A stretch of DNA of 64,000 nucleotides from Monocercomonoides exilis (Eukaryota; Preaxostyla; Oxymonadida; Polymastigidae), in contig LSRY02000004.1 of NCBI GenBank assembly GCA_001643675.2, forward strand, positions 2,236,001-2,300,000. Direction: 5' to 3'. Shown piece by piece: positions 25,301-37,600 of the stretch. The notes beneath the pieces are model-generated. The model was not told the origin of the DNA, did not search any database, and saw only the letters and a program-made list of their open reading frames with translations. Position numbers and translations under genes: made by a program. How positions within the stretch are numbered: the first letter of the stretch is position 1; every line of letters starts with the position of its first letter.

Positions 25301-26836
25301 TCCTCATCTTCTTCTGGAGTGCTGCTTCAGTCTTCCCCTTCCACTCTACAGGATAGTCACAGCCCAGCTGTATCACCTTCTCCTCTTCCTTCTCCTCTTT
25401 CGTCTCTTTCTCTGACCCCATCACCTCTTTCACCAGCAACACCTTATGTTTCATCTGCTTTGTCTATACAGCCTTTCCATTCGGCTGATCTTCTTCAGCC
25501 ACTTGTGATGTCTCCAGCAGCAACTTATGCTTCTTCTGCATCTTCATTTTGCTCAAATAGCTCTTTCAAACCAACAACCTCTTTCTGTCCAACTTCTCAT
25601 CTTCATCCTCTTCCTCTTCCTTCTTCTTCTTTGGATACTGCTGAATCTATTTTACCTGCAAATTCCGCAAATCCACCACCACCACCACCATCACCATCAT
25701 CATCATCACCCTCGACTCCATCTGACTATCAACCTCATCCTTCGTCTTGTGCTGAATGCCATCCATCCTTCCATCCTCCTTCTGAATTCTTTCCTCCTCC
25801 AAATCCTTCTGCCTCTCTTCGCCATCCGCTCTTTCTGTCGTCTCCTTCCATGCAGATTGTGGGGAAAGCTGCCACAATCGACCACAAGCCAATCAACAAG
25901 AGAGAAGAGAGGTATGTCAAGAGCGTGAACGGCTTTGTGTCGAACGAGCGGCGCATCAACGGAATTTTGGCAGTGGGCAGAGCGATGGGCGACTTTGACA
26001 TGGCACCTGCAGTCAGCAACGAGCCAGACTTGTTCTGTTTGGACATCGACAGATGGAATGGACTGCACCTGGGCAGAGAGGAGGAGGAGGAGAAGGAGAA
26101 GAAGGAAGAGGAGGAAGAAGAAGACAGCAAGAGAAAGGAAGAAAAGAATGAGAAATGTGTTGAAGAATGCGGCAAAGAGAGAACGGTTGCTTCAGCCAAT
26201 TCAGAACAGCCAACAGACACGATGGAATCATCTTACTCAGCCTCGTTCTCAAACACCCCCTCATCTCCAATGAAACAGCCTCATTCATCTCTTCAGATGC
26301 CTCCTGTCCGCAGTTGCGGATGCCAGCGGAGTGAGCCAGTTGAGCTGAATTCGTCTTTGGCAGCTGTGCTGGACGAATGGATTTCTCCTCCAATTCCTTT
26401 CCCTTCTGCTTGCCACGAAGATGTCGAGACAAACCAGCCTCCACATTTGTGTGCTCGGATGGCAGAAAAGAAGGAAGAGGAGGAGAACAAGAGCGAAAAG
26501 TGCTCTCTTCCACATGCAGCTGTCCAGACATCGTCGTGGGAGCGAGAAGATGTGGCGCTTGTGATTGGCTGCGATGGACTGTTTGATGTGATGGACAACC
26601 AGCAGATCGCTGAAATTGCCTGCCCCTGGATGAACCCTGCAGACACAGATGTGTTCAACGACCCAGTCTTTGACAGCGAAGACGAGGAGAACAGAGGAAA
26701 CGAGAGAGGACACGGCTGCTTCTGCAGGAAAGTCAAGAGAGGCCAGCTGGCTGAGCTGGCTGCGCTGAGGTTGAGGTCAGCTGCTGATGCATTGGAGTCA
26801 ACGGATAATTTGAGCGTGATTGTTATAGTTTTGTAA
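13374..26836 (+). CDS. Giant leucine-rich repeat/PP2C phosphatase (PHLPP-like), ~4293 aa
   Basis: Predicted Ser/Thr phosphatase of the metal-dependent PPM/PP2C family behind a leucine-rich repeat scaffold, the order seen in PHLPP but with no PH domain visible. Exons: 13374-13628, 13732-13883, 13975-14200, 14312-14470, 14566-14815, 14997-26836; phases agree. LRRs fill about residues 30-400 and return at about 540-600, 760-830 and 880, with an isolated one near 1512. Long tracts of Ser and of Glu/Lys separate them. The PP2C signature motifs are all there in order: GVRPTMED (~3272), VFDGHKG (~3465), ANVGDCRAVL (~3693), LAVGRAMGD (~4004), IGCDGLFDVMD (~4203) and STDNLSVIV (~4280). The metal-binding Asp/Glu residues are kept, so it may be active. 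The catalytic domain spans ~1020 residues instead of ~260 because every loop carries low-complexity inserts. An AATAAA lies ~40 nt after the stop. Confidence 0.9.
15126..23780 (+). repeat. Low-complexity poly-Ser and Glu/Lys coding repeats
   Basis: Within exon 6 of the phosphatase gene, runs of TCT/TCA/TCC codons alternate with GAA/GAG/AAA/AAG runs over more than 8 kb. Examples are CATCAT-type tracts near 17300-17345, TCTTCT near 20340-20370 and GAGAAA near 21060-21110. Mixed codons show that the runs grew by more than one slippage event. They give long false open frames on the minus strand and in the other plus frames. Structurally they would be disordered or charged single-helix linkers. 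Confidence 0.85.
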
Positions 26837-27184
26837 AGAGAGGTATTAGGCTTTGTTTTATTTGAGAGTCTGAAAAATAAACAATAATCTATGAAACAAA
26901 ATGTTTGTTTGTCCAATAGGCAAATTATGTATTTTTATGTATTAATCAATATTTTGAGCTTTTCCATTTTAATTCTTTAACATTTATTTTTTTTTTCCAA
27001 CTTTATTTGTAGACATCAAATGATCACCGCATTTTCTTGATGTTAGTTATTAAAATGTATTCAAAAATTTTTATGAAAATATAAAATATTCATAATTTGC
27101 CTTTTTGAAAAACATATTTCCAAAAAAAAGATGAATGATATTATTATTATATCTCTTGATCAAAAAAATCACAAATTATCGAAA
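26837..27184. other. Intergenic DNA with poly(A) signal
   Basis: An AATAAA at 26875-26880 probably serves the phosphatase gene. The rest is AT-rich, with no gene recognised before the start of the SDF2-like gene. Confidence 0.5.
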
Positions 27185-28509
27185 ATGAGGATTTTCATGA
27201 TTGCAGTGTTGAGCATGATAGGATTGCTAGGCGCACAGGAGAGCGGAGAGCAGCAGCAAGAGGAGGAGATAGATGCGGTGACTTTCGGGTCTAACATCAA
27301 GCTTCAGCACATCAATTCGCGCCATCGGCTGCATTCTCACGAGGTGCCGTACGGTATGTTTGCATATATATTGCGGAAATAGTCTGTGCTTGCGTACGAT
27401 ACGTGCATTTTTTCTTTTTCTTTTTGATGATGGTATTTTGCGATTCATTTAATATTTGATATTTGTTTTGGAAGTGTTTGAGTTTTGTAAATTCATTTCA
27501 TTTGTTTTATTTTAATTTTTTCAAACTTTATGTTGCTTGCATGCTTTTGGGCTGAACTGTTTTGCTGACGGAAAATGGTTCAATTTACATAATAATTATT
27601 GTTTTTTATGCACACATGCCAATGAAATGTGTTGCCATGTACTGTCGCATGGACTCAACTTGTTGTTGTATTCTGTGTGGCATTCAGGACAGGGCAGTTT
27701 CCAGCAATCGGTGACGGCTTATCCGAAGGGAGATGATCCAAACTCGTTGTGGATCGTGAAAGGAGCTTTTGGGAGATCTGTAAAGAGGGGGTTTGCGCCA
27801 TTGCTTGTTTTTCAATTTTTTTTATTTGCTTCATTTGAATTCTATTGCAGAACACCTGTTGAGTGTGGAGATATTATTCGATTGGAGCATGTGAAGACAG
27901 GAAAGAACCTTCACTCTCATAGCTTTAAGTCACCAGTATCTGCACAGCAAGAAGTGAGCTGTTTTGGAGAAAAGGGGGAAGGAGACGTCCGTATGCATAT
28001 GAGCTGGTTATTTTTTGATATTTTATTTGCTAATTATATTTTGTGCGGGGATTTACATGCATTTTTTTCGGACAGTGGACAATTGGAAGTTGATTTGCGA
28101 ACCAAACAGGCACACGGGGAATGTGTGGAACAGGGGACTGCCAGTGATGCTACAGGTTTAACACTTTTCTTTTTGGTGTATATTTTGTCTCATTGATATC
28201 CTTTCTCTTTTTCTTTTATTGTGTTTGCAACTCCTTGGGAAAGCATGTTGAAACAAAGCGATATCTGTTTGCACACAAAGCAAACGTTTTTCCATCACCA
28301 CTTCAAGGGCAGATTGAGGTGACAGGTTTGGACTTTAGTATTTTTAATGACATTTACCTCCAATTTCACCACTCTTTTTTTTTTCTATTTTTCGTTTTTA
28401 CTAATCTGATCTGTTCTGCACAAATAAAGCGTTTGACAAGATGGATGATCCAGAAAACAAGTGGAAGACAGCTGAAGGAGTGTATTATCCGCCTCCAAAG
28501 CCTGAATAA
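27185..28509 (+). CDS. SDF2-like MIR-domain ER protein (6 exons)
   Basis: Secretory-pathway protein of the SDF2/SDF2L1 family, which works in the ER with Hsp40/BiP in protein quality control. Exons 27185-27353, 27688-27790, 27851-27990, 28076-28155, 28244-28325 and 28430-28509 give 217 aa (human SDF2 has 211). The signal peptide is MRIFMIAVLSMIGLLGAQ. MIR repeats show the family hallmarks: VTFGSNIKLQH and RLHSHEVPYG, then DDPNSLWIV, GDIIRLEHVKTGKNLHSH, and SAQQEVSCFGEKGEGD. DNWKLIC and EGVYYPPPKPE close the protein. An upstream in-frame ATG at 27131 exists, but the signal peptide favours 27185. There is no KDEL/HDEL-like tail, as in human SDF2, so retention would depend on partners. An AATAAA overlaps the TAA stop. 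Confidence 0.9.
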
Positions 28510-28874
28510 AAATAGAGTGCAATGGATTATCATTGTAAGATTGTCTTATTTATTTTTCTTTTGCTATCGTTGGTTGTCACAATGGCACTGATGCTTCATT
28601 TCACAGTCGAAACAATTGCGTGAATTCTAGACTATACACTTTTGTTTACAATCTGATAATTGGAAAAAAAATTAAAGAAATATTGTTTCCTTCTGAAACC
28701 ACAACGCTAAAGAGTTATAATTGTGAAAACTTTGTTTTGAAATGCAGAAGTGCCATAATTAAATTTCATGGATATAAAAAGCGTTAAACAGAACTGTGTG
28801 AGACCAAATTCGCAACAATTAACGCTTGAAATGAACTGCCCAAAGAAAAGACCGACCACGTCAAATCTTAGGAG
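28510..28874. other. Intergenic DNA
   Basis: AT-rich spacer between the SDF2-like gene and the next gene on the same strand. Nothing recognised. Confidence 0.5.
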
Positions 28875-30471
28875 ATGCTCAAGCGTGAATATTTTTTATC
28901 AATAAAAATTTAATGAAGCTTTGAAGCATTGGTTTTGGAAAACAAACGATTCTTTCAGAGACACAAGATATGCTGGAAGCTGTGCAGAGCGCGTCGCGTG
29001 AGTGTCTGCTGGGAGATTCGTTTTGCGAGCAATTGGAGCAGCTGAAAAAAGAGTTCGGGATAAACCGCTCATGCGACAAGGCCGGGAGGGAGATTTTGCG
29101 TGTGTTTGCGCTGTTCTCCATCCGCAAGGGGCTGTCGTACAGCACTGTGCAAAAGATGCGCAATTGCGCTTCTGACCGGCTGTTCCAGAGAGAGCTGATG
29201 GATGCAGCAAAAATACCTCACACGCTGATGGATGCTGAGCTCGTCGAGCTTGTGACGGTGGGAGTGTGCTGCGCCGACGCAGACTGGCTCTTCAGCGAAA
29301 AGAGCACACTGATGTTTGGGAGACTGCTGTGTGGCGTGCTTGGGCTGCCCACAAGCGTGCTGCGCTGGAAACTTCGTGTGAGCCTGGCGTCTCTTGGGCT
29401 TTTGTTCCTCACAACATCAACCAGTTTGCAGCAACCCTTTCTGTTTTCCTTGCTGTTTGTTTCCCCTCCTTGTTTTTTGTTCTTCATTTTGAGAGGACTT
29501 TGCTGTGAAGCATGAGATGCAATCTGTGATTTTCTTTTTGGCAAAGGGGTGAGTCTTTTGGGATTGGGACTGGGAGTGAAGCCATGAGGATGTTTTGTTT
29601 GTGCATTTGCTTTCGTTCACCTTCGACTCATTTGCTTCTTTCCCAATTCTTTTGTTTGGGTTGTGATGCTGCTTGAACAGATTTTGGCTGCCTGAAGTAC
29701 ATTCTGAAAGAGACATTTGAGCTGGCGCTGGAAAGGCACAAAAGAAAGAAGATACGGCTGCCGGGGATGGCGCTTGCTTGCATGCTTTATTTGAGTGCCA
29801 TTCCCTTCTTTTTGGGGGTTTCGAAGGAAGACTATGTGATTGCAGAGGAAATGAAGCTGAGCCAGGGTTGGCTGTGCTTGGAGGCGCTTGTGCGCTCGAT
29901 GGAGGATGTGAGCGAGGCAGAAGAGGAAGGAAGCGGAAATGCGCTGGCAAAGGAGCTGAGTCTGTTTGGGGTGAAATGGGTGTTTGTGCATGTTATTGAA
30001 AACGGGGTGGACTTCAGAGATGGCAGAGTGGCGCAATCAGACCGCTTTGCCTGCCTTCTGAGCGAAGCGTTGAAGCGAAAGCTGGTTTGTGTGAAAGAAC
30101 TGGATTGCTGGGGCGATTTCGAAGAAGCAGAAGAGGGGCTCGAGAGCTTTGTGTTGTCTTTGCTGAACAGAAGGCGATTCGGTCTTCTTGCGTCTTTTGG
30201 GAAAGAAGGGATCAGACTCGTTGCAAACAACATTGCAAAGCTGCTTCGGCACAACGCAGAACATCTCAAATCCAGAGCTGGGGAAATGGCACATTATCTG
30301 AATGAAATGGCCGAGAGCTCGAAGGGGCAGCGGAAGGAGCGTGCGGCATTGCTCAAAAAGTGTTTGGAAGAAGAAGGGTTTGACGATGTGCTGGTGTTGG
30401 CTGCTGGGTTGTGCAACTTAGCAATCGGATGGAATTCTGAATTGCGAGCTTCGATGCTGGCATTGCTTTGA
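28875..30471 (+). CDS. Hypothetical 405-aa helical protein (3 exons)
   Basis: Not recognised. Proposed exons are 28875-28884 (only ATGCTCAAGC), 28959-29375 and 29681-30471, whose phases (1 and 1) fit. The protein looks all-helical with repeated short helices rich in Leu, Cys, Ala and Glu (for example SFCEQLEQLKKEFGI and MGLAC-like hydrophobic helices around residues 165-190), compatible with an armadillo/HEAT-type solenoid. No catalytic motif, signal peptide or clear membrane anchor was found. GC content is well above the flanking DNA, as expected for coding sequence here. A possible extra exon at 29496-29548 is open, but its end phase does not fit exon 3, so I left it inside a 305-nt intron. 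The tiny first exon is the weakest part of the model; translation could also start at the ATG at 28970. Confidence 0.6.
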
Positions 30472-31688
30472 GGATGCTTGCTTCGTTTGCTTTTTTGGGG
30501 AAAAAAAAAAAATAATTAAAGAAGCAAAGCTTGTTGCAGAGGCGTCTTTATCCGGATTCGAATGTTTATTTCTAATAGTTATTCCTCGTCTTTTTCATTC
30601 TGTAATCTTGTTCTGTAATCGTCTTTTTTTCACTTTTGATTGTGAGTTTGGTGCAGTTTCTGTTGGCGAATGTTTCCGTTTTGTTTTGTGTCTGTGTGGC
30701 TTCTGAAAAGGAAGCGGGCTTTTTTGAAAATCTGTTGATTATCTTTTGTTTTCTTCATTTTCATTTCCAAATTTTCAATCATTCTTGAAACTTGCAAAAA
30801 ATCAAAAACAAAAACAAAAATCAAATCTTTTCTTTTCCCGTTTGTTCAAAAAGCACAAGGAGTTGGAGAAAAAGCAATTCATGGCGCACTTAACACGGAT
30901 GGCATCCTCCAATGACCGTTGCATCGAAAAGCTAATATATCTATTTTCTCAGAGGGACTGCATCGCACATAAACTGGCCAGCATTTGCAATTCCAAACTA
31001 TTGGCAAAGACAAACAGATTTCACCTGAATCAACAAAACAAACAAATAAAAAATTGACATGAATCACCAATGCCATCAAAATCACACCTTTGCCTGCAAT
31101 TCGCAACGAGCTAATTTTTATGCAAATCAACTTTCTGCACCATTCACACTCCATTGTTGTTCATGTTCGTCCGCACAATCAACAATGTCTTTTCTTCCAT
31201 AGCCCTTCCACCAAGCCCAAGAATTGCAGCCTGTGACTCTTTGGTTCGTGAAAATCGGACTGCATCAATTCTAAAACTTTCACATGCACTCAGTATGACC
31301 TGAACAGCAATTGAGAAGCAATTGTTGCTGCTGTTTTATATCTTCACTTTCTCCGTCTCAACCATGCACATCTGCGAAAGAAAAAGCGCATCCACTTATA
31401 TACAATAAATGATAGTCTGCAAAAATTCTTGATAAAAACATTGCATGGTTTCAGCTCTTCTGACTCACAAAAATCATCAAAAACAGATGAACCACTCACT
31501 CATCGCTGTGAAAAAAATGCATGTTTCATTCAAAATGCTTTATGAAAAATCACAAACAATGGCAAACATGCGTTGATGCAATCACATGCTTGGATGAAAC
31601 AAAACACCAAAAAAATAAAACCAATTGCGATCATGCTCCATAAGAAATAAAAGGAAAAGATCACATCCAAACTGATTTTTGCTGCAGC
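30472..31688. other. Intergenic DNA without a recognisable gene
   Basis: About 1.2 kb, less AT-rich than other spacers. Two overlapping open stretches on opposite strands (30746-31057 plus, 30879-31154 minus) have no splice support or domain, and I do not call them. It presumably includes the promoter of the large surface-protein gene. Confidence 0.45.
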
Positions 31689-34600
31689 ATGAAGTTGCTG
31701 GTGTATCTTTTGCTCTTGCCAGCTCTCCTACAGTCGCAAAGCAATTTATATTCAGGAACTTCAGGAAAATCTGGTGCAGGAGCTTCTGTCGTTGCTGAAA
31801 GCGCAAATAAGCATTATTCAATTTTGTTGCAAGAAAAAGAATTGTTGCATGGAAAGTCAGATAGCAGTAATCCAATATGTACAATATCGCTCGAATATGG
31901 TTCTGCCGGATGGAATTTTTGTGAAAAGCGCGAGCACAATCAAAAACACTATTTGTTCTCAATGCTGAATTCCACTGTGCTTTTTGAGTCAGTTGCGGTG
32001 CGAGGGAGTGCGCGTCCTGTTGCACTTTTGAGAGACGTCCAAGCTGAATGCTGTTTCTGCAATTGCCTTTTTTGGAGAAATTGGGGCTCAGACAATTTCT
32101 GTGATTCGTTTGGAGGGCTGCTGAGACTCGAAAATATTTCACTTTTATGTTCAACACCAAACATTGCATGCGGATTTGTTTTGTCAAACTCAATCGCACC
32201 TTCCTCGAGAATCCATCTGAAAAGGAGTGCAATGCATTCGTTTTCTGTGAACTCGATGAATCCTTTTCTGAGTGCTGGAAATATGGAATCTGTTGCTGTG
32301 GACGAATGCCATTTTGAAAACATCACCCATAAGCCCGACGCGATGCGAAGAAAAGGGCTCGCAGAGGAAAGAGAATTCGTTGGAAATGGGATTGGCATGA
32401 TTGAAGTGGAGTCTTCAACATTTAACAAAGTTATTGATGCCGATTGCGGATGCATTTTTGATGGATTTCACACCTTTCATCATTACCTGTCTTTCAATTG
32501 CAGCTTTGTCACGAGCAGAGCACAGGTCAACAACACCAGACAGGTGAACTCTTCTGGAAATGTTATTCTTCGTGATTCGTTGTTTACCGTTGTGAGTGAG
32601 GTTTATGATGGAGCAGCAGTGCTGATTACCGGAAATGCAACGCTAACCATTGAAAGAACAACATTTCTAAATTGTAAAAGTACTGCATATAGTAGGGACA
32701 ATGGGGGTGGTGCGATATCGGCAACTGGAACAGGATTCATTACTATTACAAATTCTTCATTTAATAATAATTCATGTATTTCCTTAGCTGGCGGAGCTAT
32801 TCGCATTTATACCAAATCTGCGGGAGATGTTTCAATAACAGATTCATATTTTATTGAAAATGAAGGTCCACATTATGGAGCATTTCAAATAACGGGACAA
32901 AACGACTATGTAATTATTGATTCGTGTACATTCTATCGAAATAAAGCAAATACGTATTATTGCGGTTCGATTTGCTTTTGGAATTTTCAATGCAATTATT
33001 CGTTACTTTCTAATTGCTTGTTTCAAGAATGCTCAAGCGCAATGTATGCAGGTGCTTTGTTAATAGGGGGTTACTTCGAAGATATCTATCCAACTGAAAT
33101 TCGCTTTTTGTATTTTGATCAAAACGCATGCAAAAATAACATAGGAACAGATGTTTGTATCAGAACATACAATCTGACTTTTTACGTTGCCAACAACTTC
33201 ACAACTTGCTTTTCCACATCATTAGAGAAGAGAATTGCATTTTGTACGAAGTCAAGCGAATGGACCTGTGCGTCATATGAGCCAAAAGAAAACTGGATTC
33301 GAACAGATGACCCTTCGTCAATTCATGTGAATCCATCAAAAGAAGATAATGCTGTCTGTGGAAATGTTGGGCGAGAATGCAAGACAATTGGCTTTGCGAT
33401 AACAAGATGGCTTCAGCCAGAGCTGCAAAAAGTGTATGTTTCGAGGGTGAACCATTTGGAGACTTCGATTGCGATAAACGGGCAAGCAGTGGAAACTTCG
33501 ATAAAAGGAAGTGGAGATCGACCGACGATCACATCCAAAAACGTGGATGGCTGGCTGGTCACGATCACAACAGGCTCTTTCACTGTGACTGATTTTTCGA
33601 TTGTTGTGGATACAGGGGTGTCGCTGGAATCCTCACTGTTTTTAGTTTCAAATGCAGAAGGGAAGCTGAACCTGGTGCAATGCGAAATCTCTGCAGATTC
33701 AACAAATCGAGTGTTGGAGCATTCGCAGTTTTCTCTTCTTGGAGGAAGCGTCAACCTGACACTTTGCGAAATACGCGGCTTTTCTCTTCAAGAGTGTGGA
33801 TTGTTTCAGAAGGAGTCGGCAAGCTCGCTTTTGTTTGAAGGAGGCAGCGTGTGCGACATTGCCCGAAGCAGAGGAAACGGCACGATCATTGGCAAAACAC
33901 TGGGCGATGGAGAGGTTCTTGCGATTTCGAACATCACTTTCAGAAACTGCACGAGTTCAGCTGAAAATGGAGGGGTGTTTGGCTTGTGTTTGGGCAGCGG
34001 AAGTCAACTGCGAATTGGGCAGACGAGCGAAGTTGGCTTTGAAGAATGCAGCGCGCCCAACAGCGAAAGCAAAGGAAAGGGCGGAGCGTTGTATCTTCTT
34101 TTCGATCCGGGATCCAATGATTTTATATTGAAGAACATTTCGTTCAGGGGCTGCAGAGCTTGGAAAGGGAAGAATGTGTTTGTGGATGGGAGCAATCTGT
34201 CATCGTTGGTGAAGGCGTCTTCGTTTGCGTTCAAGCCTCAAACAGGGGTGGAGCTGGCAGATTTGGATGAGCTGAGCGGATATGATGCGGGAGATCGCAG
34301 CAAGGTGATTCCTTTGGTGCTGTATTTGCGGACTTTTTCATCGCCAGCGTATGTGTCTGGAAGCGAGAGCGATGCAGATGACACGTTCTGCGGATACAAA
34401 GATTATCCGTGCCGAACAGTCGAAGGCGCAGCTGCCTTTCGGTTTGCGAATTCTGCTTGCGAGTTGAGTCTGCTGCCATCATTTGCATTTTTGAAGGAGC
34501 TGACGTTGGCTTCGCAGTCGTATGTTTTTGGTGCTGCTTCGCAGGGGCAGGCAACAGAAGTGGGCTCTTCTTCGGTTAAAAGTCGCGAAATGCTTGTTTC

Positions 34601-37600
34601 GGTGTCCGTTCCAGCAACATTTGCGAACATAACGTTTTTGCTGAGCCATTCGATTGGGAACAGGGCATCGTTCATATCGTTGCAAAGTGCGACTCTGTCA
34701 TTAACCAGCTGCTCGATTGGAAAGACATCTGAGACTGAATCCATTGAATACACAGCTGTGATGGCATCTGGTGGGGTGCTGACAGTCACTTCGCTGTCGG
34801 TGGCTGCTGACCAAGCGCTTTCGTTCAGTGCGCCAATGCTTCTGCTGAGTGGAAGTGTGGTGTGCAATTTGTTTGGTGCAAATCTGTCGAGCATTGCGAC
34901 AACCGGTCCTCAGAGCTTCGTTGAGACGAGCTCGTCTGGGCTGGCCAACATCACCAACTGTTCGTTTGACAGGTTCTCTCTTGGGAAGCGTGGGATGATA
35001 CACAGCGAAAACGGCAGTTCATTGTATGTTGGAGGCTCTTCATTTGCAGATGTGAGCCTTTCGAACGGAAACGGGTCGTGCATCGATTTTGCAGCAGGAG
35101 AGGATGTGCTTCATTGTGTGACAGTTTTCAATTGCTCGTTTCAGGGATGTTCAGTGCTGAATAATGGGCAGTCGGGAGGGGGAATATTTGCCTCTCTGAA
35201 AAGCAGCTGCGAGCTGTTGATTAATTCGACAAGCTTTTTGTCGTGCACAGCGCCTTCAGAAATGCTGAGTGGATTCGGTGGAGGCATTTCGTTGTTTGTT
35301 CTGCAGACTGATGCATCGTTTGCGATTGATGCGCCTTCTTTTTCGGATGAGCTTCCCAACAAAGCGAAGTGTGGGAATGATATTTTTGTGTCTTCTCCTG
35401 ACCTTGCATCGAGTGTCAACAGGGAGTCGTTCTGCTTCTACGATGAGCAGAATCCGTTTTCTACTGCTTCGTGTGTGGGAGTTGACGAGAAATGGGTAAA
35501 TGCTATGATTCCTCTTGTGTGCTATTTCCGAGTGCTTGGTGATGCTGTTTGCGTCTCGGCCGAGGGAAGCGATGTGCCTGTCTGCGGGTATGTTGACTTT
35601 GGATGCCGGACACTCGACTTCTCATTTGCTCGGCTGCCAGGAAGAAAGAAAGCTGTCACGATACCAAGCGAATATGCTGTTGGAGAAAGCTGTGTGCTGA
35701 GTGATGCAAAGGGATACAGCATTTCTGGTCTTGAAACGAAGACAAGACTGAAAATGGAGGGAAACGAGACGCAAGCGACGTCTGTGATGGAGGTCAGAGC
35801 AGCAGTGTTCTTTTCGTGTTTCTTCATCGAGATGGTGTATTCTCTTCATTCAACGAAAAGTGCAGTATTCTCTGTTGCAGATTCCAATGGAGTGCTTGAA
35901 ATCGAAAACTGTGAGTGCCAGCCAGAATCTGGGGTCTCCTCAATCTCCTATTGTTTGCTTGCAGCCAAAGCTGGAAAATTGGCGGTGAATGGATTCGTCA
36001 TGAGCAACGTGCAGTTCTCGGCAGGCGCAGCTGTTGTGGTGAACGAGTCAGGAGCATGTGAAATAATGAGCATGATGTTTGAAAATGTCACGTCCAGTGC
36101 AAATGGAGAAATAATGAAGTATTCTTCGACTGGGGAGATGAATGTCAACAAAAGCCACTTTTCTTCTTCAATGGAATCGGCATCCCCAATGATCTTTGAT
36201 GGGAATGGAGCAGTGTTGTGTGTGAGCAACACAACATTCTCTGAGATTGGCCGATCGGAAGGGCAAGGCGGGGCTGTTGAAGGGGTTGTGGGAGATGGAT
36301 GCCGAATGGTGCTGGAAGGAGTGGTGTTTCTCGATTGCTGCACCGAGGAAGGCTGTGGGGGAGGGCTTGGGTTGAGTGTGTCGGGAACAGGGCATCTCGA
36401 AATTGGGAAAGAGGAGCTGAACTCCGCCTTTAAGAGCTGTGCAGCTAAAAAAGGCAACGGAAATGGAGGCAATGGCGGAGGGATTTCCATCAGATTCAGC
36501 GGCGAGGTGTTTGATTATGTGATTTGCCACACGATTTTCGGAGCAGAAACAGAAAAGAACGAAGCAGAGGAGAAAGGAGAGAACATCTTCATTGAGGGAG
36601 ACGATTTGAGCAGAATTGTCACACAACGGCGTTTTGCAGTTGAGTGCGATGTGAGCAAGGGGAAGCACAACGAGTTTGTGGGATTCGACAGGAACGCAGA
36701 TAAATGCGTTCCACTTGTTTCGTTTCTGTCACATTGGACATCGCCTGTGTTTGTAAACAGCGAGGAAGGGGCTGATTATCAGTCGTGTGGCTTTTCGTGG
36801 TATCCGTGCTCCTCCATCGTATACGCAGCAGAAAACCGTTTTGCGAGTGGTGTGGCAGCTGTTTGCCTTGAGCCTAATTTTTCGATTGCCGACAAGCTTG
36901 TATTGAGCGCAATGCCGATGGTCATCAATGGTGTCTCGAAGCCTGAAAGAGTGAACATCGCGGCAGATGGCAGAGAGAGCGGAGATGGACTTGTGATTAC
37001 GCAGAACGAAGTTGCAATCAGCTGGCTTGAATTTTGTGCTCCGTGTGAGTTTTTGCATGTTCAGAGGAAGAGCCTTATTCTTTGTGCTGGATCGAAGTTG
37101 GTTGTTGAAGGGTGCAGCATGGTGATGCAAAGCGGCAATCCAAGCTATCGGTTTTTACTGATAACTTCGGGAAGCGTGAAACTGACTGAGTTTAATCTGA
37201 ACTCCATGGAATTCAATGAAGCGCCAGCGATTGAGCTGGTTGGCGCACAAGCAAGCGGAGTGTTTGACAAGCTGCATCTGGAAAGTGTCAACACAACATG
37301 TGAAAGCGGGGGAGTGATTTTTGTGTCTTCGGCATCGGCAGCTCAAATCGAGAATTCGACGATAAACTCGACATCCCTTCTGAGGCAGACAGCGATTTGT
37401 GTGAAGGGAGGAGCTTCGCTGACTCTGAAGAAGAGCAACTTCAGCGAGGTGAACAGGACAGAAGGAAACGGAGGAGTGGTTGTGGGAGAGGTGGACAGCG
37501 AAAAGCGCATTGAGATCAAGGAATGCAACTTTGCCAAGGTTATGTGCTACCATACAGGAACAAAAGGAGGAAGCATGCTTATATCGGTGGCGAAAAGAGG

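Noticed and set aside
29496-29548. Extra exon in the 405-aa gene
   Set aside because: Open and coding-like, but ends in phase 2 while the next exon needs phase 1; direct joining of its neighbours keeps the frame.
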